A stretch of 15,584 nt of DNA from JANWHV01 sp035534995 (lineage in GTDB: Bacteria > Chloroflexota > UBA5177 > JANWHV01), in contig DATLQX010000240.1 of NCBI GenBank assembly GCA_035534995.1, positions 1 through 15,584 on the forward strand, in the 5' to 3' direction. Below the pieces are notes generated by a model. That model was given only the letters and a program-made list of their open reading frames with translations, was not told the origin of the DNA and did not search any database. Shown in pieces: positions 6,912 through 13,661 of this stretch. The position numbers and the translations under genes were made by a program. Positions within the stretch are counted from its first letter, which is position 1. Each line of letters begins with the position of its first letter.

Positions 6912-7994
6912 ATGGCCATCGACATGACGCACGCAATGGCACTGCTGGAATCCGCCAAGAGAGGCGACCGAGATGCCTTCCAGGCTCTGACCGAGCCATA
7001 CCGCCGGGAGGTACAGGTTCACTGCTACCGGATGCTCGGCTCGCTCCACGACGCGGAGGATCTTGTACAGGAGACGTTCCTGCGCGCCTGGCGCGGGCTC
7101 GATCGCTTCGAGGGGCGCGCTTCCTTCCGCGGCTGGCTCTACCGGATCGCCACCAATGCCTGCCTCAATGCCATCGCTCGCCGGCCGAGTATTCGCCGGG
7201 TGCTGCCCGAGATGATCGGCGCTCCAGCTGACCAGCCGCCGGATGGAGCACCGCCCACCGATATCGCCTGGCTCGAGCCCTACCCTGATACGGCGCTCGC
7301 CGGCATCGCCGACGACGAGCCGGGTCCGGAAGCGCGCTATGAGATGCATGAGGCGGTGCAACTCGCCTTCATCGCCGCGATCCAGTACCTCCCAGCTCGG
7401 CAGCGGGCCGTCCTGTTGCTCCGCGACGTGCTGGGATGGTCGGCCACGGAGACAGCGGGATTGCTCGATGCCTCGACCGCGTCGGTCAACAGCGCTCTTC
7501 AGCGCGCCCGCGCCACGCTGGAGCAGCGATACCCCAGCGGCCGGCCCAACGTCCAACCAGAGCCGGACGACCGGCAGCGCGTCCTGCTCGATCACTACCT
7601 GCGGGCCTGGGAGGATACCGATCTCGACCGCTTCGTCGCCCTGCTCCGGGAGGACGCGGTCCTGAGCATGCCGCCCTGGCCGCAATGGTATCAAGGACGC
7701 GAGGCGATTCAGGCGTTCTTCGCCTGGGCCTGGCGATCGAATGGCATCAGACGGCCCTCCCGCTTAGTTCCCACCGCCGCGAACCGGCAGCCGGCCTTTG
7801 CCCTCTACACCCGCGATCCGGATGGATCGGTATACCAGGCGCACGGGATCTGGCTGCTCACGCTTCGGGACGACGCGATTTCAGCCTTGACCGGCTTCCG
7901 CGATCCGGGACTGTTCGCCGCGTTCGGCCTCCCAGCGATCCTGCCGCACCACGCCGCCGAACCATCGGCGGCTGGGCGGGATCGGGACGACTGA
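6912..7994 (+). CDS. ECF sigma factor with C-terminal SnoaL-like domain (SigX5/TIGR02960-like)
   Basis: The preferred start is ATG 6912, after GAGGAAAG (6897-6904); ATG 6906 is nearly as good, giving 360-362 residues. Longer in-frame starts would run through the hairpin and into the exporter gene. Sigma region 2 spans about residues 20-90: CYRMLGSLHDAEDLVQETFL, RAWRGLDRFEGRASFRGWLY, RIATNACLNAIARR. A linker ends with WLEPYPDTAL. Region 4 spans about 150-205: YLPARQRAVLLLRDVLGWSA, then TETAGLLDASTASVNSALQR. A SnoaL/NTF2-like domain follows from about 225: LLDHYLRAWEDTDLDRFVAL, then SMPPWPQWYQGREAI. In related sigma groups this tail replaces an anti-sigma factor by controlling activity in cis. 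No separate anti-sigma gene is seen. The stop overlaps the start of the DinB-like gene (TGATG). Confidence 0.9.
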   Translation: MAIDMTHAMALLESAKRGDRDAFQALTEPYRREVQVHCYRMLGSLHDAEDLVQETFLRAWRGLDRFEGRASFRGWLYRIATNACLNAIARRPSIRRVLPEMIGAPADQPPDGAPPTDIAWLEPYPDTALAGIADDEPGPEARYEMHEAVQLAFIAAIQYLPARQRAVLLLRDVLGWSATETAGLLDASTASVNSALQRARATLEQRYPSGRPNVQPEPDDRQRVLLDHYLRAWEDTDLDRFVALLREDAVLSMPPWPQWYQGREAIQAFFAWAWRSNGIRRPSRLVPTAANRQPAFALYTRDPDGSVYQAHGIWLLTLRDDAISALTGFRDPGLFAAFGLPAILPHHAAEPSAAGRDRDD

Positions 7995-8506
7995 TGAGTT
8001 CCCCTGCCGCTGGCGGCATCCTGTCCGCCCGAGCCCTGCTCCGCCGGCAGTTTGGCCTCGCGCACGACCTCCTCGAGGTCGCGATGGAAGGGCTCCCCAT
8101 CAAGGCGGTCCACCGGCATCCACCCGGTACGGCCGCCCCGGCCGGGGCCTGCTACGCCCAGTCCGTGCTGTGCGAGGATCTGAGCATCAACGGCGTGCTC
8201 GCTGCCGGGGCACCGCTCGCGCTCTCAAGCTGGATCGGCCGCACCGGCCTGAGCGAGTTGCCGCCGCTTGCTGGAACGACCGACTGGCGCGGCTGGGCGC
8301 GCCGGGTGCGGCTGGATCTGGGTGAGCTACGGCCCTACGCCCGGGCGGTGTACACCGCGACGGACGCCTACCTTGCCGCCCTGCCGGACGAAGCGCTCGA
8401 CTCAGCCCACGGTGAGCGGCCGGCCTGCCTGCTCAGCGCGCTGCTGCTGACCCTGTCTATGCGACATGGCGAGATTGCCTGCCTTATGCAATGCATGGCA
8501 ACATAA
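7994..8506 (+). CDS. DinB-like protein, translationally coupled to the sigma gene, possible 3' frameshift
   Basis: The 170-residue protein starts at ATG 7994, sharing one base with the sigma stop (TGATG). The helical pattern fits the DinB/YfiT-like four-helix bundle: LLRRQFGLAHDLLEVAMEGL, HRHPPGTAAPAGACYAQSVL, EDLSINGVLAAG, WARRVRLDLGELRPYARAVY, and a terminal RHGEIACL. Gln replaces the first metal-ligand His often seen (YAQ for YAH), so metal binding is doubtful. Relatives usually end with GEIAxLKGxQGxKGxPF. Here the frame ends as GEIACLMQCMAT, but the +1 frame continues WQHKGRGLQTRLRD to a TAG at 8538-8540. A one-base indel near 8495 is therefore possible. Coupling to an ECF sigma gene suggests a thiol- or stress-response role, which is inferred. 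Confidence 0.75.
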   Translation: MSSPAAGGILSARALLRRQFGLAHDLLEVAMEGLPIKAVHRHPPGTAAPAGACYAQSVLCEDLSINGVLAAGAPLALSSWIGRTGLSELPPLAGTTDWRGWARRVRLDLGELRPYARAVYTATDAYLAALPDEALDSAHGERPACLLSALLLTLSMRHGEIACLMQCMAT

Positions 8507-8508
8507 GG

Positions 8509-8529
8509 GGCGGGGTCTCCAGACCCGCC
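8509..8529 (+). terminator. Hairpin just after the DinB-like gene
   Basis: GGCGGGGTCT and AGACCCGCC pair with one bulged G, giving a GC-rich stem with a very short loop, three bases after the TAA stop. Only a TTCG follows, so the T-tract is poor. If the DinB reading frame is really frameshifted, this hairpin lies inside the original gene. Confidence 0.3.
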
Positions 8530-8608
8530 TTCGTGACTAGCCGCAAGCCTCTATCGCGCTACCCGAACCTCGCCGATCCGCCGTCGCCCCTCGCCCGTGG
8601 CCGCCGCC

Positions 8609-8650
8609 AGCCTCCCGCGGAGTCCACTGATCCCGCGGTGGCTTTGGTTT
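8609..8650 (+). terminator. Candidate rho-independent terminator for the (+) cassette
   Basis: AGCC-TC-CCGCGG pairs with CCGCGG-T-GGCT across a 12-base loop, with a small internal loop in the stem. On the + strand it is followed at once by TTGGTTTAGTT, a T-rich tail. Position, about 100 bp after the last (+) gene and before the converging rph unit, fits an intrinsic terminator. The rest of 8530-8740 holds no gene I can support. Confidence 0.35.
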
Positions 8651-8915
8651 AGTTGATCGCTTGCCGCGCTGACCACACCACGAGCATATCGCCCGCCGGA
8701 GCGGCTACCGTTTGGACATGTCCGTCAGGGGGCGAGAAGGGGTTCACATGGGAGAGATTGCCGGTATAGCCATCGAAGATCTGAAGCCGCTCGTGAATGA
8801 GCAGAACCTGGTGATGATGCAGGAGATGGATATGCGATTCCTTGGTCTGGATGATGGGCGCCACCATCGTCGCCGCCGCCGCTCCTTTGTGTACCGCTTT
8901 TGAGGAACTGAGCAT
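8649..8915 (-). CDS. Possible small ORF directly after rph (88 aa), unknown
   Basis: The ATG at 8915 overlaps the rph stop as TAATG, which would allow translational coupling. The frame has moderately GC-biased third positions and runs to TAA. The product begins with a short Ala-rich segment, then is His-rich (HIHLLHHH) and ends GHVQTVAAPAGDMLVVW. I recognise no family. A competing 51-codon frame on the + strand (8748-8903, after AAGGGG) covers the same bases, so either, both or neither may be real. Confidence 0.3.
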   Translation of the reverse strand: MLSSSKAVHKGAAAATMVAPIIQTKESHIHLLHHHQVLLIHERLQIFDGYTGNLSHVNPFSPPDGHVQTVAAPAGDMLVVWSARQAIN

Positions 8916-11509
8916 TAGGGCAGGATCTCGACGTACCCGTCCGTTCCATGTACGCGGATCCGCTGCCCATCCCGGATCAGCCGGGTGGCATGCTCCACCC
9001 CCACGACGGCCGGCAGGCCGTACTCCCGTGCGATCACCGCGCCATGGGTCATCAGGCCCCCCACCTCCGTCACCAGCCCCTTGATCGCGACGAACAGGGG
9101 CGTCCAGCTGGGGTCCGTGTAGGCGGTGACCAGGATGTCGCCCGCTTCGAAATCGGCCTCCGCCATGTCCAGGATGACGCGGGCCCGCCCTTCGACGGTC
9201 CCGGCGGAAACCGGCAAGCCGACCAGCGCGCCGGCCGGCCCGTCGTCGCGCCGGTACGCCCCGGCGATGACCTCGCCATCCGACGTCAGCACCCGGGGCG
9301 GCGTGAGCGCTTGATACGACTTGAAGTCGTCCTTGCGCTGGTGGATGAGCTGGTCATCCACCTGATTCGTACGCACGACCTCGTGGAGCTCCTGGATGGT
9401 GAGATAGAAGATGTCTTCCTTCTCACGAAGCACGCGGGCCTGCGCCAAGCGCTCGGCTTCGTCCAACAAGGCCTGCTTGTAGACAAAGTAGCGGCTGACT
9501 ATCCCATACTTCGGATACTCTCGGTACCCGATGAAGGTCCGGACCCGGTCGATCATCCGCTTGACCTCGTCGGCTTTCCGCTCACCGTCCGATAAGGCCC
9601 GCAAGCGATCCAACAGCTCCCGTTCTTTCTTCAAGGCCTCCTGCCGCCCTTGCTCGAAGCGCCGCTCGCCCTCGCCCGGCTCGAAGTTCTTGATGTTGCT
9701 GAGGATCATGGGCACGAGCGCGGTGGGGCGTTCGCTCCAACGCGGCCTCGTGATGTCGATCTCGCCGACGCCGCGCATGCCGTACTTATCGAGGTAGGCA
9801 TGGATGGCGTCTCGTGCTTCCCGCCCGCCCGCGCGCTTAGCCAGATGGTCCAGGAAGCCCTCGTCCTCGACGTGCCGCAGAAAATCCACCACCTCCGGAT
9901 GCGGGCGGATAGCGTCCGCGACGTGCAGGAGCGCCAGCCCCATCTCCGACGTGACGTTGTGGGGAACAGACTGCGTGAGCGTGTCGGCCGCGTTCCTCTC
10001 ACCCAGCCACGCCTGCAGCTGCTCGTTGAGCCACCAGGCAGCCTCCATCCCCGCCATGATCGCCTGATGGCTTCGCGGGTCGAACAAGAGCCGCTTCAGC
10101 TCCTGGATGTCTGTCAGGATGAAGTCGAGGAGCGCCGATCCGGATTTTGTCCGGATGTCGCGCTTCAAGGCGGCGATGGAGGCCTGGCCGCGCCCGATCA
10201 GCTCGGCGACGATGGCCGGATCGGTCTCGATCGGGGCTGGCGCGCCGCCCGCCGGCGCCCGCCCCAGACCCTCGTCCGGGAGCGACCGGATGACGTCGCC
10301 GCGGTCGAGGAGGGTCCGCAGCGCATCCCCGATCAGCGGATCGCCTTTCCCCAGAACCTCCAGGAGGCCCGCGCGGCTCGCCGGCGAAGCCAGGCCCCGG
10401 GTGACGTCGACGAACAGCCTCCCGCCAGCCTCGTACATGGGCCGTCCGGCCGTCAATTGGAACAGGGAGAGCCCCAGGGGCTTCATGGCGTCGGTCATCA
10501 TCTGCCCATGGCCGACGGAGACATAGACGTGATTCTCTCGGTCTTCGGCCGTGGGGATGGGGAACAGCGTGGTGATCGGCCGGCTCTGGACGATCTGGAA
10601 GCCGTCGTCGACCAGGCACCATTCGATGTCCTGGGGGCGGCCGAAGTGCGCTTCGATCCGCCGACCCAACTGCGCGAGCCGCACGACCTGCGCATCCGTC
10701 AGCGCTGGCTGCTGCTGCCGCTCCGGCTCGATCGCCTGCTCCCGCGTTCCGCCTGCCGGCGAGGCGTGGATGGCGCGCTGCTTGGCGGCAACCGTCTTGG
10801 CGACGATCTCGCCGTCCCGCACCTTGTAGACGTCCGCGTTCACCACGCCGGAGACCAGGGCCTCGCCGAGGCCGAAGCTGGCCTCCACGGAGGCGACTTT
10901 CCGGTTGCCCGTGACGGGGTCGGCCGTGAAAAGGATGCCGGCCGCCTGTGGGAAGATCATCTGCTGCACAACCACGGCCATGCGAACCGTCCGGTGGTCC
11001 ATGCCATTCCGCAAGCGGTAGATCACGGCCCGCTCGGTGAAGAGCGAGGCCCAGCACCGGCTGACGTGCTGGAGGATCGCCGCCGGCCCCACGACGTTTA
11101 GGTACGTGTCCTGCTGGCCCGCGAAGGAGGCTGTCGGCAAGTCCTCCGCCGTCGCACTGGATCGGACGGCGTAGGCGGCGTGCTCGCCGAGCCGGACGAG
11201 CGGGCGGGTCATCGCCGCCGCCAGATCGTCGGGGATGGCGATCCCTTCGAGGATTCGGCGGATATCGGCGCTGAGCGCGCGGACTGCCTCCCGGTCGTCC
11301 GGCTTCAGGCGCGACAGCCGATCGAGCCGCTCGTCGATCGACGGCGCGTCCGCCATGATCCGCTGGAAGGCGTCCGTCGTCACGCAAAAGCCAGCCGGCA
11401 CGCGGAGGCCGTCGAGCCGCGACAGCTCCCCCAGGCGCGCGCCCTTGCCGCCAACGACCGCGAGCTGTGTCTGGTCGATATCCTGGAAACCCAACACGTA
11501 ACAGCCCAT
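8915..11509 (-). CDS. rph: Rifampicin phosphotransferase (rifamycin-inactivating, PEP-synthase-like)
   Basis: The protein has 864 residues and starts at ATG 11509 behind GGGAGGGAGCGG. The in-frame extension to 11911 has no family character and is rejected. Rph uses ATP to phosphorylate the C21 hydroxyl of rifamycins, passing phosphate through a swivelling His domain. Visible domains, in order, are the following. The ATP-binding region has VVGGKGARLGELS, AYAVRSSATAEDLPTASFAG, FPQAAGILFTADPVTGNRK and FGLGEALVSGVVNADVYKV, ending DIEWCLVDDGFQIVQSRPIT. The rifamycin-binding middle domain has VSVGHGQMMTDAMKPLGLS, ITRPRWSERPTALVPMILSN and YREYPKYGIVSRYFVYKQAL. The C-terminal His domain is GGLMTHGAVIAREYGLPAVV, with the catalytic His at about 822. 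It follows Listeria-type Rph closely along its whole length, and all expected active-site segments are present. An RAE-like element lies upstream. Confidence 0.95.
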   Translation of the reverse strand: MGCYVLGFQDIDQTQLAVVGGKGARLGELSRLDGLRVPAGFCVTTDAFQRIMADAPSIDERLDRLSRLKPDDREAVRALSADIRRILEGIAIPDDLAAAMTRPLVRLGEHAAYAVRSSATAEDLPTASFAGQQDTYLNVVGPAAILQHVSRCWASLFTERAVIYRLRNGMDHRTVRMAVVVQQMIFPQAAGILFTADPVTGNRKVASVEASFGLGEALVSGVVNADVYKVRDGEIVAKTVAAKQRAIHASPAGGTREQAIEPERQQQPALTDAQVVRLAQLGRRIEAHFGRPQDIEWCLVDDGFQIVQSRPITTLFPIPTAEDRENHVYVSVGHGQMMTDAMKPLGLSLFQLTAGRPMYEAGGRLFVDVTRGLASPASRAGLLEVLGKGDPLIGDALRTLLDRGDVIRSLPDEGLGRAPAGGAPAPIETDPAIVAELIGRGQASIAALKRDIRTKSGSALLDFILTDIQELKRLLFDPRSHQAIMAGMEAAWWLNEQLQAWLGERNAADTLTQSVPHNVTSEMGLALLHVADAIRPHPEVVDFLRHVEDEGFLDHLAKRAGGREARDAIHAYLDKYGMRGVGEIDITRPRWSERPTALVPMILSNIKNFEPGEGERRFEQGRQEALKKERELLDRLRALSDGERKADEVKRMIDRVRTFIGYREYPKYGIVSRYFVYKQALLDEAERLAQARVLREKEDIFYLTIQELHEVVRTNQVDDQLIHQRKDDFKSYQALTPPRVLTSDGEVIAGAYRRDDGPAGALVGLPVSAGTVEGRARVILDMAEADFEAGDILVTAYTDPSWTPLFVAIKGLVTEVGGLMTHGAVIAREYGLPAVVGVEHATRLIRDGQRIRVHGTDGYVEILP

Positions 11510-11552
11510 CCGCTCCCTCCCTTGTGCGTTCTCTAAAGAATGCCGCGGCGTC

Positions 11553-11624
11553 TCACCGGACCGCCAGTCCCACCTGTGGTTCGACGTCACCGCGCGACCC
11601 GTATACCGACAACAGCACACGCAT
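11553..11624 (-). pseudogene. 5' fossil of a GT1 glycosyltransferase (rifampicin glycosyltransferase-like), 23 codons
   Basis: An ATG at 11624 follows an excellent AGGAGAGG site and opens 23 codons beginning MRVLLSVYGSRGDVEPQVG, closed by TGA at 11553-11555. This is the diagnostic N-terminus of macrolide/sterol-type family-1 glycosyltransferases, where SRGDVEP is the conserved first loop. Real members run about 400 residues. The rest is absent, and the rph start comes 43 bp after the stop. The piece lies between the RAE-like element and rph, so it looks like the head of an RAE-controlled glycosyltransferase whose body was deleted. A translated leader peptide for rph is an alternative. Confidence 0.6.
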
Positions 11625-11682
11625 GTCGTACCTCTCCTTTCCGTCGGTTCTGGCCTCCGCTGACGAGTGTGCCACACGACCC

Positions 11683-11701
11683 GGGTCTTGCCGCAAGCCC
11701 C
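11683..11701 (-). promoter_or_regulatory. Rifamycin-associated element (RAE)-like 19-bp inverted repeat
   Basis: Read on the minus strand the site is GGGGCTTGCGGCAAGACCC, an imperfect inverted repeat (CTTGC-G-GCAAG core). As I remember it, the RAE consensus upstream of rifamycin-inactivating genes in actinomycetes is GGGGCTTGCGGCAAGGCCC, so only one base differs. It lies about 60 bp upstream of the glycosyltransferase-fossil start and about 175 bp upstream of rph. RAEs are linked to rifamycin-inducible expression. The overlapping GACCCGGGTC is a separate 10-bp palindrome. I could not fix -35/-10 boxes. Confidence 0.7.
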
Positions 11702-11750
11702 CCGGAACGCTGTATCCTTAAAGGGGAACCGTGCAAGAATAACTTGAACA

Positions 11751-11783
11751 GGATGGAAGCGCGCCATGGGCGGCTTCCCATCC
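11751..11783. repeat. Inverted repeat between rph control region and rep
   Basis: GGATGG-AAGC and GCTTCCCATCC pair with one bulge around a 12-base loop that itself contains CCATGG. The hairpin sits between the divergent rph and rep promoters, about 38 bp before the rep GTG. It could end leftward or rightward transcripts, bind a Rep dimer as an autorepression site, or act in rep mRNA. No T-tract is obvious on the + strand. Confidence 0.35.
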
Positions 11784-11820
11784 CACAAGGCCAACCCCAT
11801 CGATTCTGGATCAAGATAAC

Positions 11821-12870
11821 GTGGCCATCGGTTCGAGTACGCTCTTGCCCCATACCTTCCGCGCCATGCGCATGCCCGGCCGGTGGATGCGGCCGGGCAA
11901 CGGTAATCCACCGTATTACGAGGAGCTGCACGACGGAGTGGCTGAGGCTGATCGGGTCAAAGTGCTGCTGCACCCGTCCGACGGCCGGAGCCCCTTGACT
12001 CCCGAACAGGAAGCGGCGGCCTATGAGGCCGTGCTTGGCCTGGACGATGATAAGGTACGGGCCTTCGCCATCGCGCTCGGTTCCTGGTTTGCCGGCACGG
12101 GTGGCGGTGACCCGCATCTGCCCAAGGTCACGGTATCGGCCAATGCCCTGCTGGAGTTCCAGGGAGTCAAGCGCAACAAGGGCGCGTACCGGCCGGCCCA
12201 AAAAGAGAAGGTGGCCAATGACGTCTGGGCGCTGAACTCCATCTTTATTCGCGGGCCACAGGTCGTGTATGACGCGCGAGGTCGACGAAAGATCGTCAAG
12301 GTGCGCTCTCGCCTGCTCGAAGTGGCGCAGGAGGACGAAACCAACCTGCTTGGGGAGGACACCCCCTATGCTTTCCGCATCGCCCCGGGCGAATGGATCA
12401 AGCCGCTGATTGAGGAAGGTACGCGCTACGTGGCGGTGTTGCTCTCTCCCGTGCTGCGCTACAACCCGAGGCAAGGAGTGGAGTTGATCGCCATGCGCAT
12501 CGGGCTCCAACTGGCCCTGCACTGGCGCTTCCGAGCGGCCCAGGGCAACTTCGATCAGCCGTGGAAGGTAAGAACCCTGTTGGAAAGCACGGGAATCGAG
12601 ATTCCCACCCACCGAGAGCAGCGCCGGCGATTGATCGAGAACTTCGAGCGGGCCATGGATCGTCTGCAGGACGACAGCGTGCTGGCAAGTTGGGAATATG
12701 TGCGCCTGGCGACGGAGGAGAATCCCACGGCCGTGTTCGCCGAGTGGATCACCCGCACGGTGCGGGTGATGCCGCCCCAGGCGGTGACCGATCAGTACGC
12801 GGGGATTGCGAAGCGGCACCGCATAGAGGTGGCGGCGAGCAAGCGGCGAGCCCGGCAGCGTACGGATTAG
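11821..12870 (+). CDS. Probable plasmid replication initiator (Rep)
   Basis: The protein has up to 349 residues from GTG 11821; ATG 11866 and 11872 are possible later starts, and none has a strong ribosome-binding site. It is soluble and mostly helical. A helical N-terminal domain (LTPEQEAAAYEAVLGLDDDK, FAIALGSWFAG) is followed by VTVSANALLEFQGVKRNKGA and VANDVWALNSIFIRGPQVVY, which look like a winged-helix with beta hairpin. A second helix-rich half follows: VELIAMRIGLQLALHWRFRA, PWKVRTLLESTGIEI, REQRRRLIENFERAMDRLQD. The tail is basic (KRRARQR). I do not recognise a named family from sequence alone. The call rests on size, the two winged-helix-like halves and the iteron array starting 10 bp after the stop, as in iteron-plasmid initiators. 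A Rep of this kind would bind the iterons and repress itself. Confidence 0.6.
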   Translation: MAIGSSTLLPHTFRAMRMPGRWMRPGNGNPPYYEELHDGVAEADRVKVLLHPSDGRSPLTPEQEAAAYEAVLGLDDDKVRAFAIALGSWFAGTGGGDPHLPKVTVSANALLEFQGVKRNKGAYRPAQKEKVANDVWALNSIFIRGPQVVYDARGRRKIVKVRSRLLEVAQEDETNLLGEDTPYAFRIAPGEWIKPLIEEGTRYVAVLLSPVLRYNPRQGVELIAMRIGLQLALHWRFRAAQGNFDQPWKVRTLLESTGIEIPTHREQRRRLIENFERAMDRLQDDSVLASWEYVRLATEENPTAVFAEWITRTVRVMPPQAVTDQYAGIAKRHRIEVAASKRRARQRTD

Positions 12871-12880
12871 ACGGCGGTAT

Positions 12881-13214
12881 CCCTCATCAGGTGTGGCGCC
12901 GCCGGGCCAGGGTCGTCCCGCCATAAGCAGGGTTCAAATGTGCGTATGCATGGACCCCTCATCAGGTGTGACGCAATCCGGCTCCACGGCGCGAATATCC
13001 TCACTACCCCTCATTAGGTGTGACGATGTGCTCCCGCGCGTCAACAGTGCGAAGAGGGCGGACGACGCGCGAGCCCATCCGGCCATGTCGCGAGGTGTCT
13101 CAAGGGTCCAGTTGCCTGTGCATTATGAACTTCCGACTGTTCAAGGTCGTGTCTGGTTGCCCGCCTATCCCCACGACAGCCGGCACCATATAGCGCCCCT
13201 CATTGGGTGTGACG
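12881..13214 (+). repeat. Iterons 1-4 (dispersed copies)
   Basis: The copies are 12881-12898 (CCCTCATCAGGTGTGGCG), 12956-12973 (CCCTCATCAGGTGTGACG), 13008-13025 (CCCTCATTAGGTGTGACG) and 13197-13214 (CCCTCATTGGGTGTGACG). They differ only at two or three positions. Start-to-start distances are 75, 52 and 189 bp, each close to a whole number of 10.5-bp turns. Confidence 0.85.
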
Positions 13215-13260
13215 CCGTCGCGGGGCCTAGCCGGAGGATCGATGCCGCCGTCCTTTTCCA

Positions 13261-13341
13261 CCCTCATCAGGTGTGACGCCCCTCATGGGGTGTGGCGCAA
13301 TCCCTCATGGGCTGTGCCGTGATCCCTCATCAGGTGTGACG
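13261..13341 (+). repeat. Iterons 5-8 (tandem cluster)
   Basis: The copies are 13261-13278 (CCCTCATCAGGTGTGACG, exact consensus), 13280-13297 (CCCTCATGGGGTGTGGCG), 13302-13319 (CCCTCATGGGCTGTGCCG) and 13324-13341 (exact consensus again). Spacings of 19, 22 and 22 bp place the Rep sites about two turns apart on one DNA face. The two middle copies are the most diverged and may be weaker sites. Confidence 0.88.
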
Positions 13342-13364
13342 CGTCGTCAGAGAAAATGGTGGTG

Positions 13365-13380
13365 CTATTAGATCTAATAG
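13365..13380. promoter_or_regulatory. Perfect 16-bp palindrome beside the iterons
   Basis: CTATTAGATCTAATAG is its own reverse complement, and AGATCT occurs again five bases on (ending 13384). It is A+T-rich in a GC-rich region and lies 23 bp after the last iteron. It may be the operator of the downstream HTH-DnaA_N gene, a dimeric initiator site, or part of the unwinding region. Confidence 0.5.
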
Positions 13381-13661
13381 ATCTACCGCGTTCCTTCGGC
13401 GGGGCGCCACTGGCGGCACCTGTCAGAATAGAGGCGGCGAGCGCCTATCTCCGCCGCATGGTAGCTGAAGAAAGGGACGTCGACATGGGGGCCCAGGCGA
13501 GACTTCATGAGCGCGGTCTGAAGAGGGTCGGCGAGCGAGGCGCCAGACCAAGCCATGACCAGCCGCGGGAGTACCTTAGATATACCGATGCAGCCCAGGG
13601 CTCGGGCGACTCCGGAGTCGGGGCACGGGGGCATCGCGTGCCGATCTGGCGCGTACGAGCG

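Larger units (their letters stand above)
12871..13380. other. Putative iteron-type origin of replication
   Basis: This roughly 500-bp segment holds no gene I can support. It contains eight 18-bp iterons, all in one orientation, then an A+T-richer stretch with a 16-bp palindrome. It lies between a Rep-like gene and a gene with a DnaA-domain-I-like module, both on the + strand. The combination is typical of an iteron-controlled replicon. No clear 9-of-9 DnaA box (TTATCCACA) was seen. CTATCCCCA near 13166 matches only seven positions. Confidence 0.7.

Noticed and set aside
9650..11101. Plus-strand 483-codon frame antisense to rph
   Set aside because: Its composition (Arg/Asp/His-rich) mirrors the rph codons, and rph is unmistakable on the other strand.
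11510..11911. N-terminal extension of rph in the same frame to 11911
   Set aside because: The extra 134 codons show no family similarity and run across the RAE-like site and the glycosyltransferase fossil. ATG 11509 has a strong ribosome-binding site and gives the usual Rph length and N-terminus.
11587..12924. Long minus-strand open frame (445 codons) antisense to rep
   Set aside because: It crosses the rph promoter, rep and an iteron, is rich in His/Arg/Pro, and has no recognisable domain. It is a shadow frame of GC-rich DNA.
13162..13175. DnaA box in the origin region
   Set aside because: The best candidate matches only 7 of 9 positions, which is not above chance.
12881..13341. CRISPR array
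   Set aside because: Repeats are 18 bp, not about 24-37 bp. The gaps are irregular (1-171 bp), there are no cas genes, and the flanking genes are replication-type.
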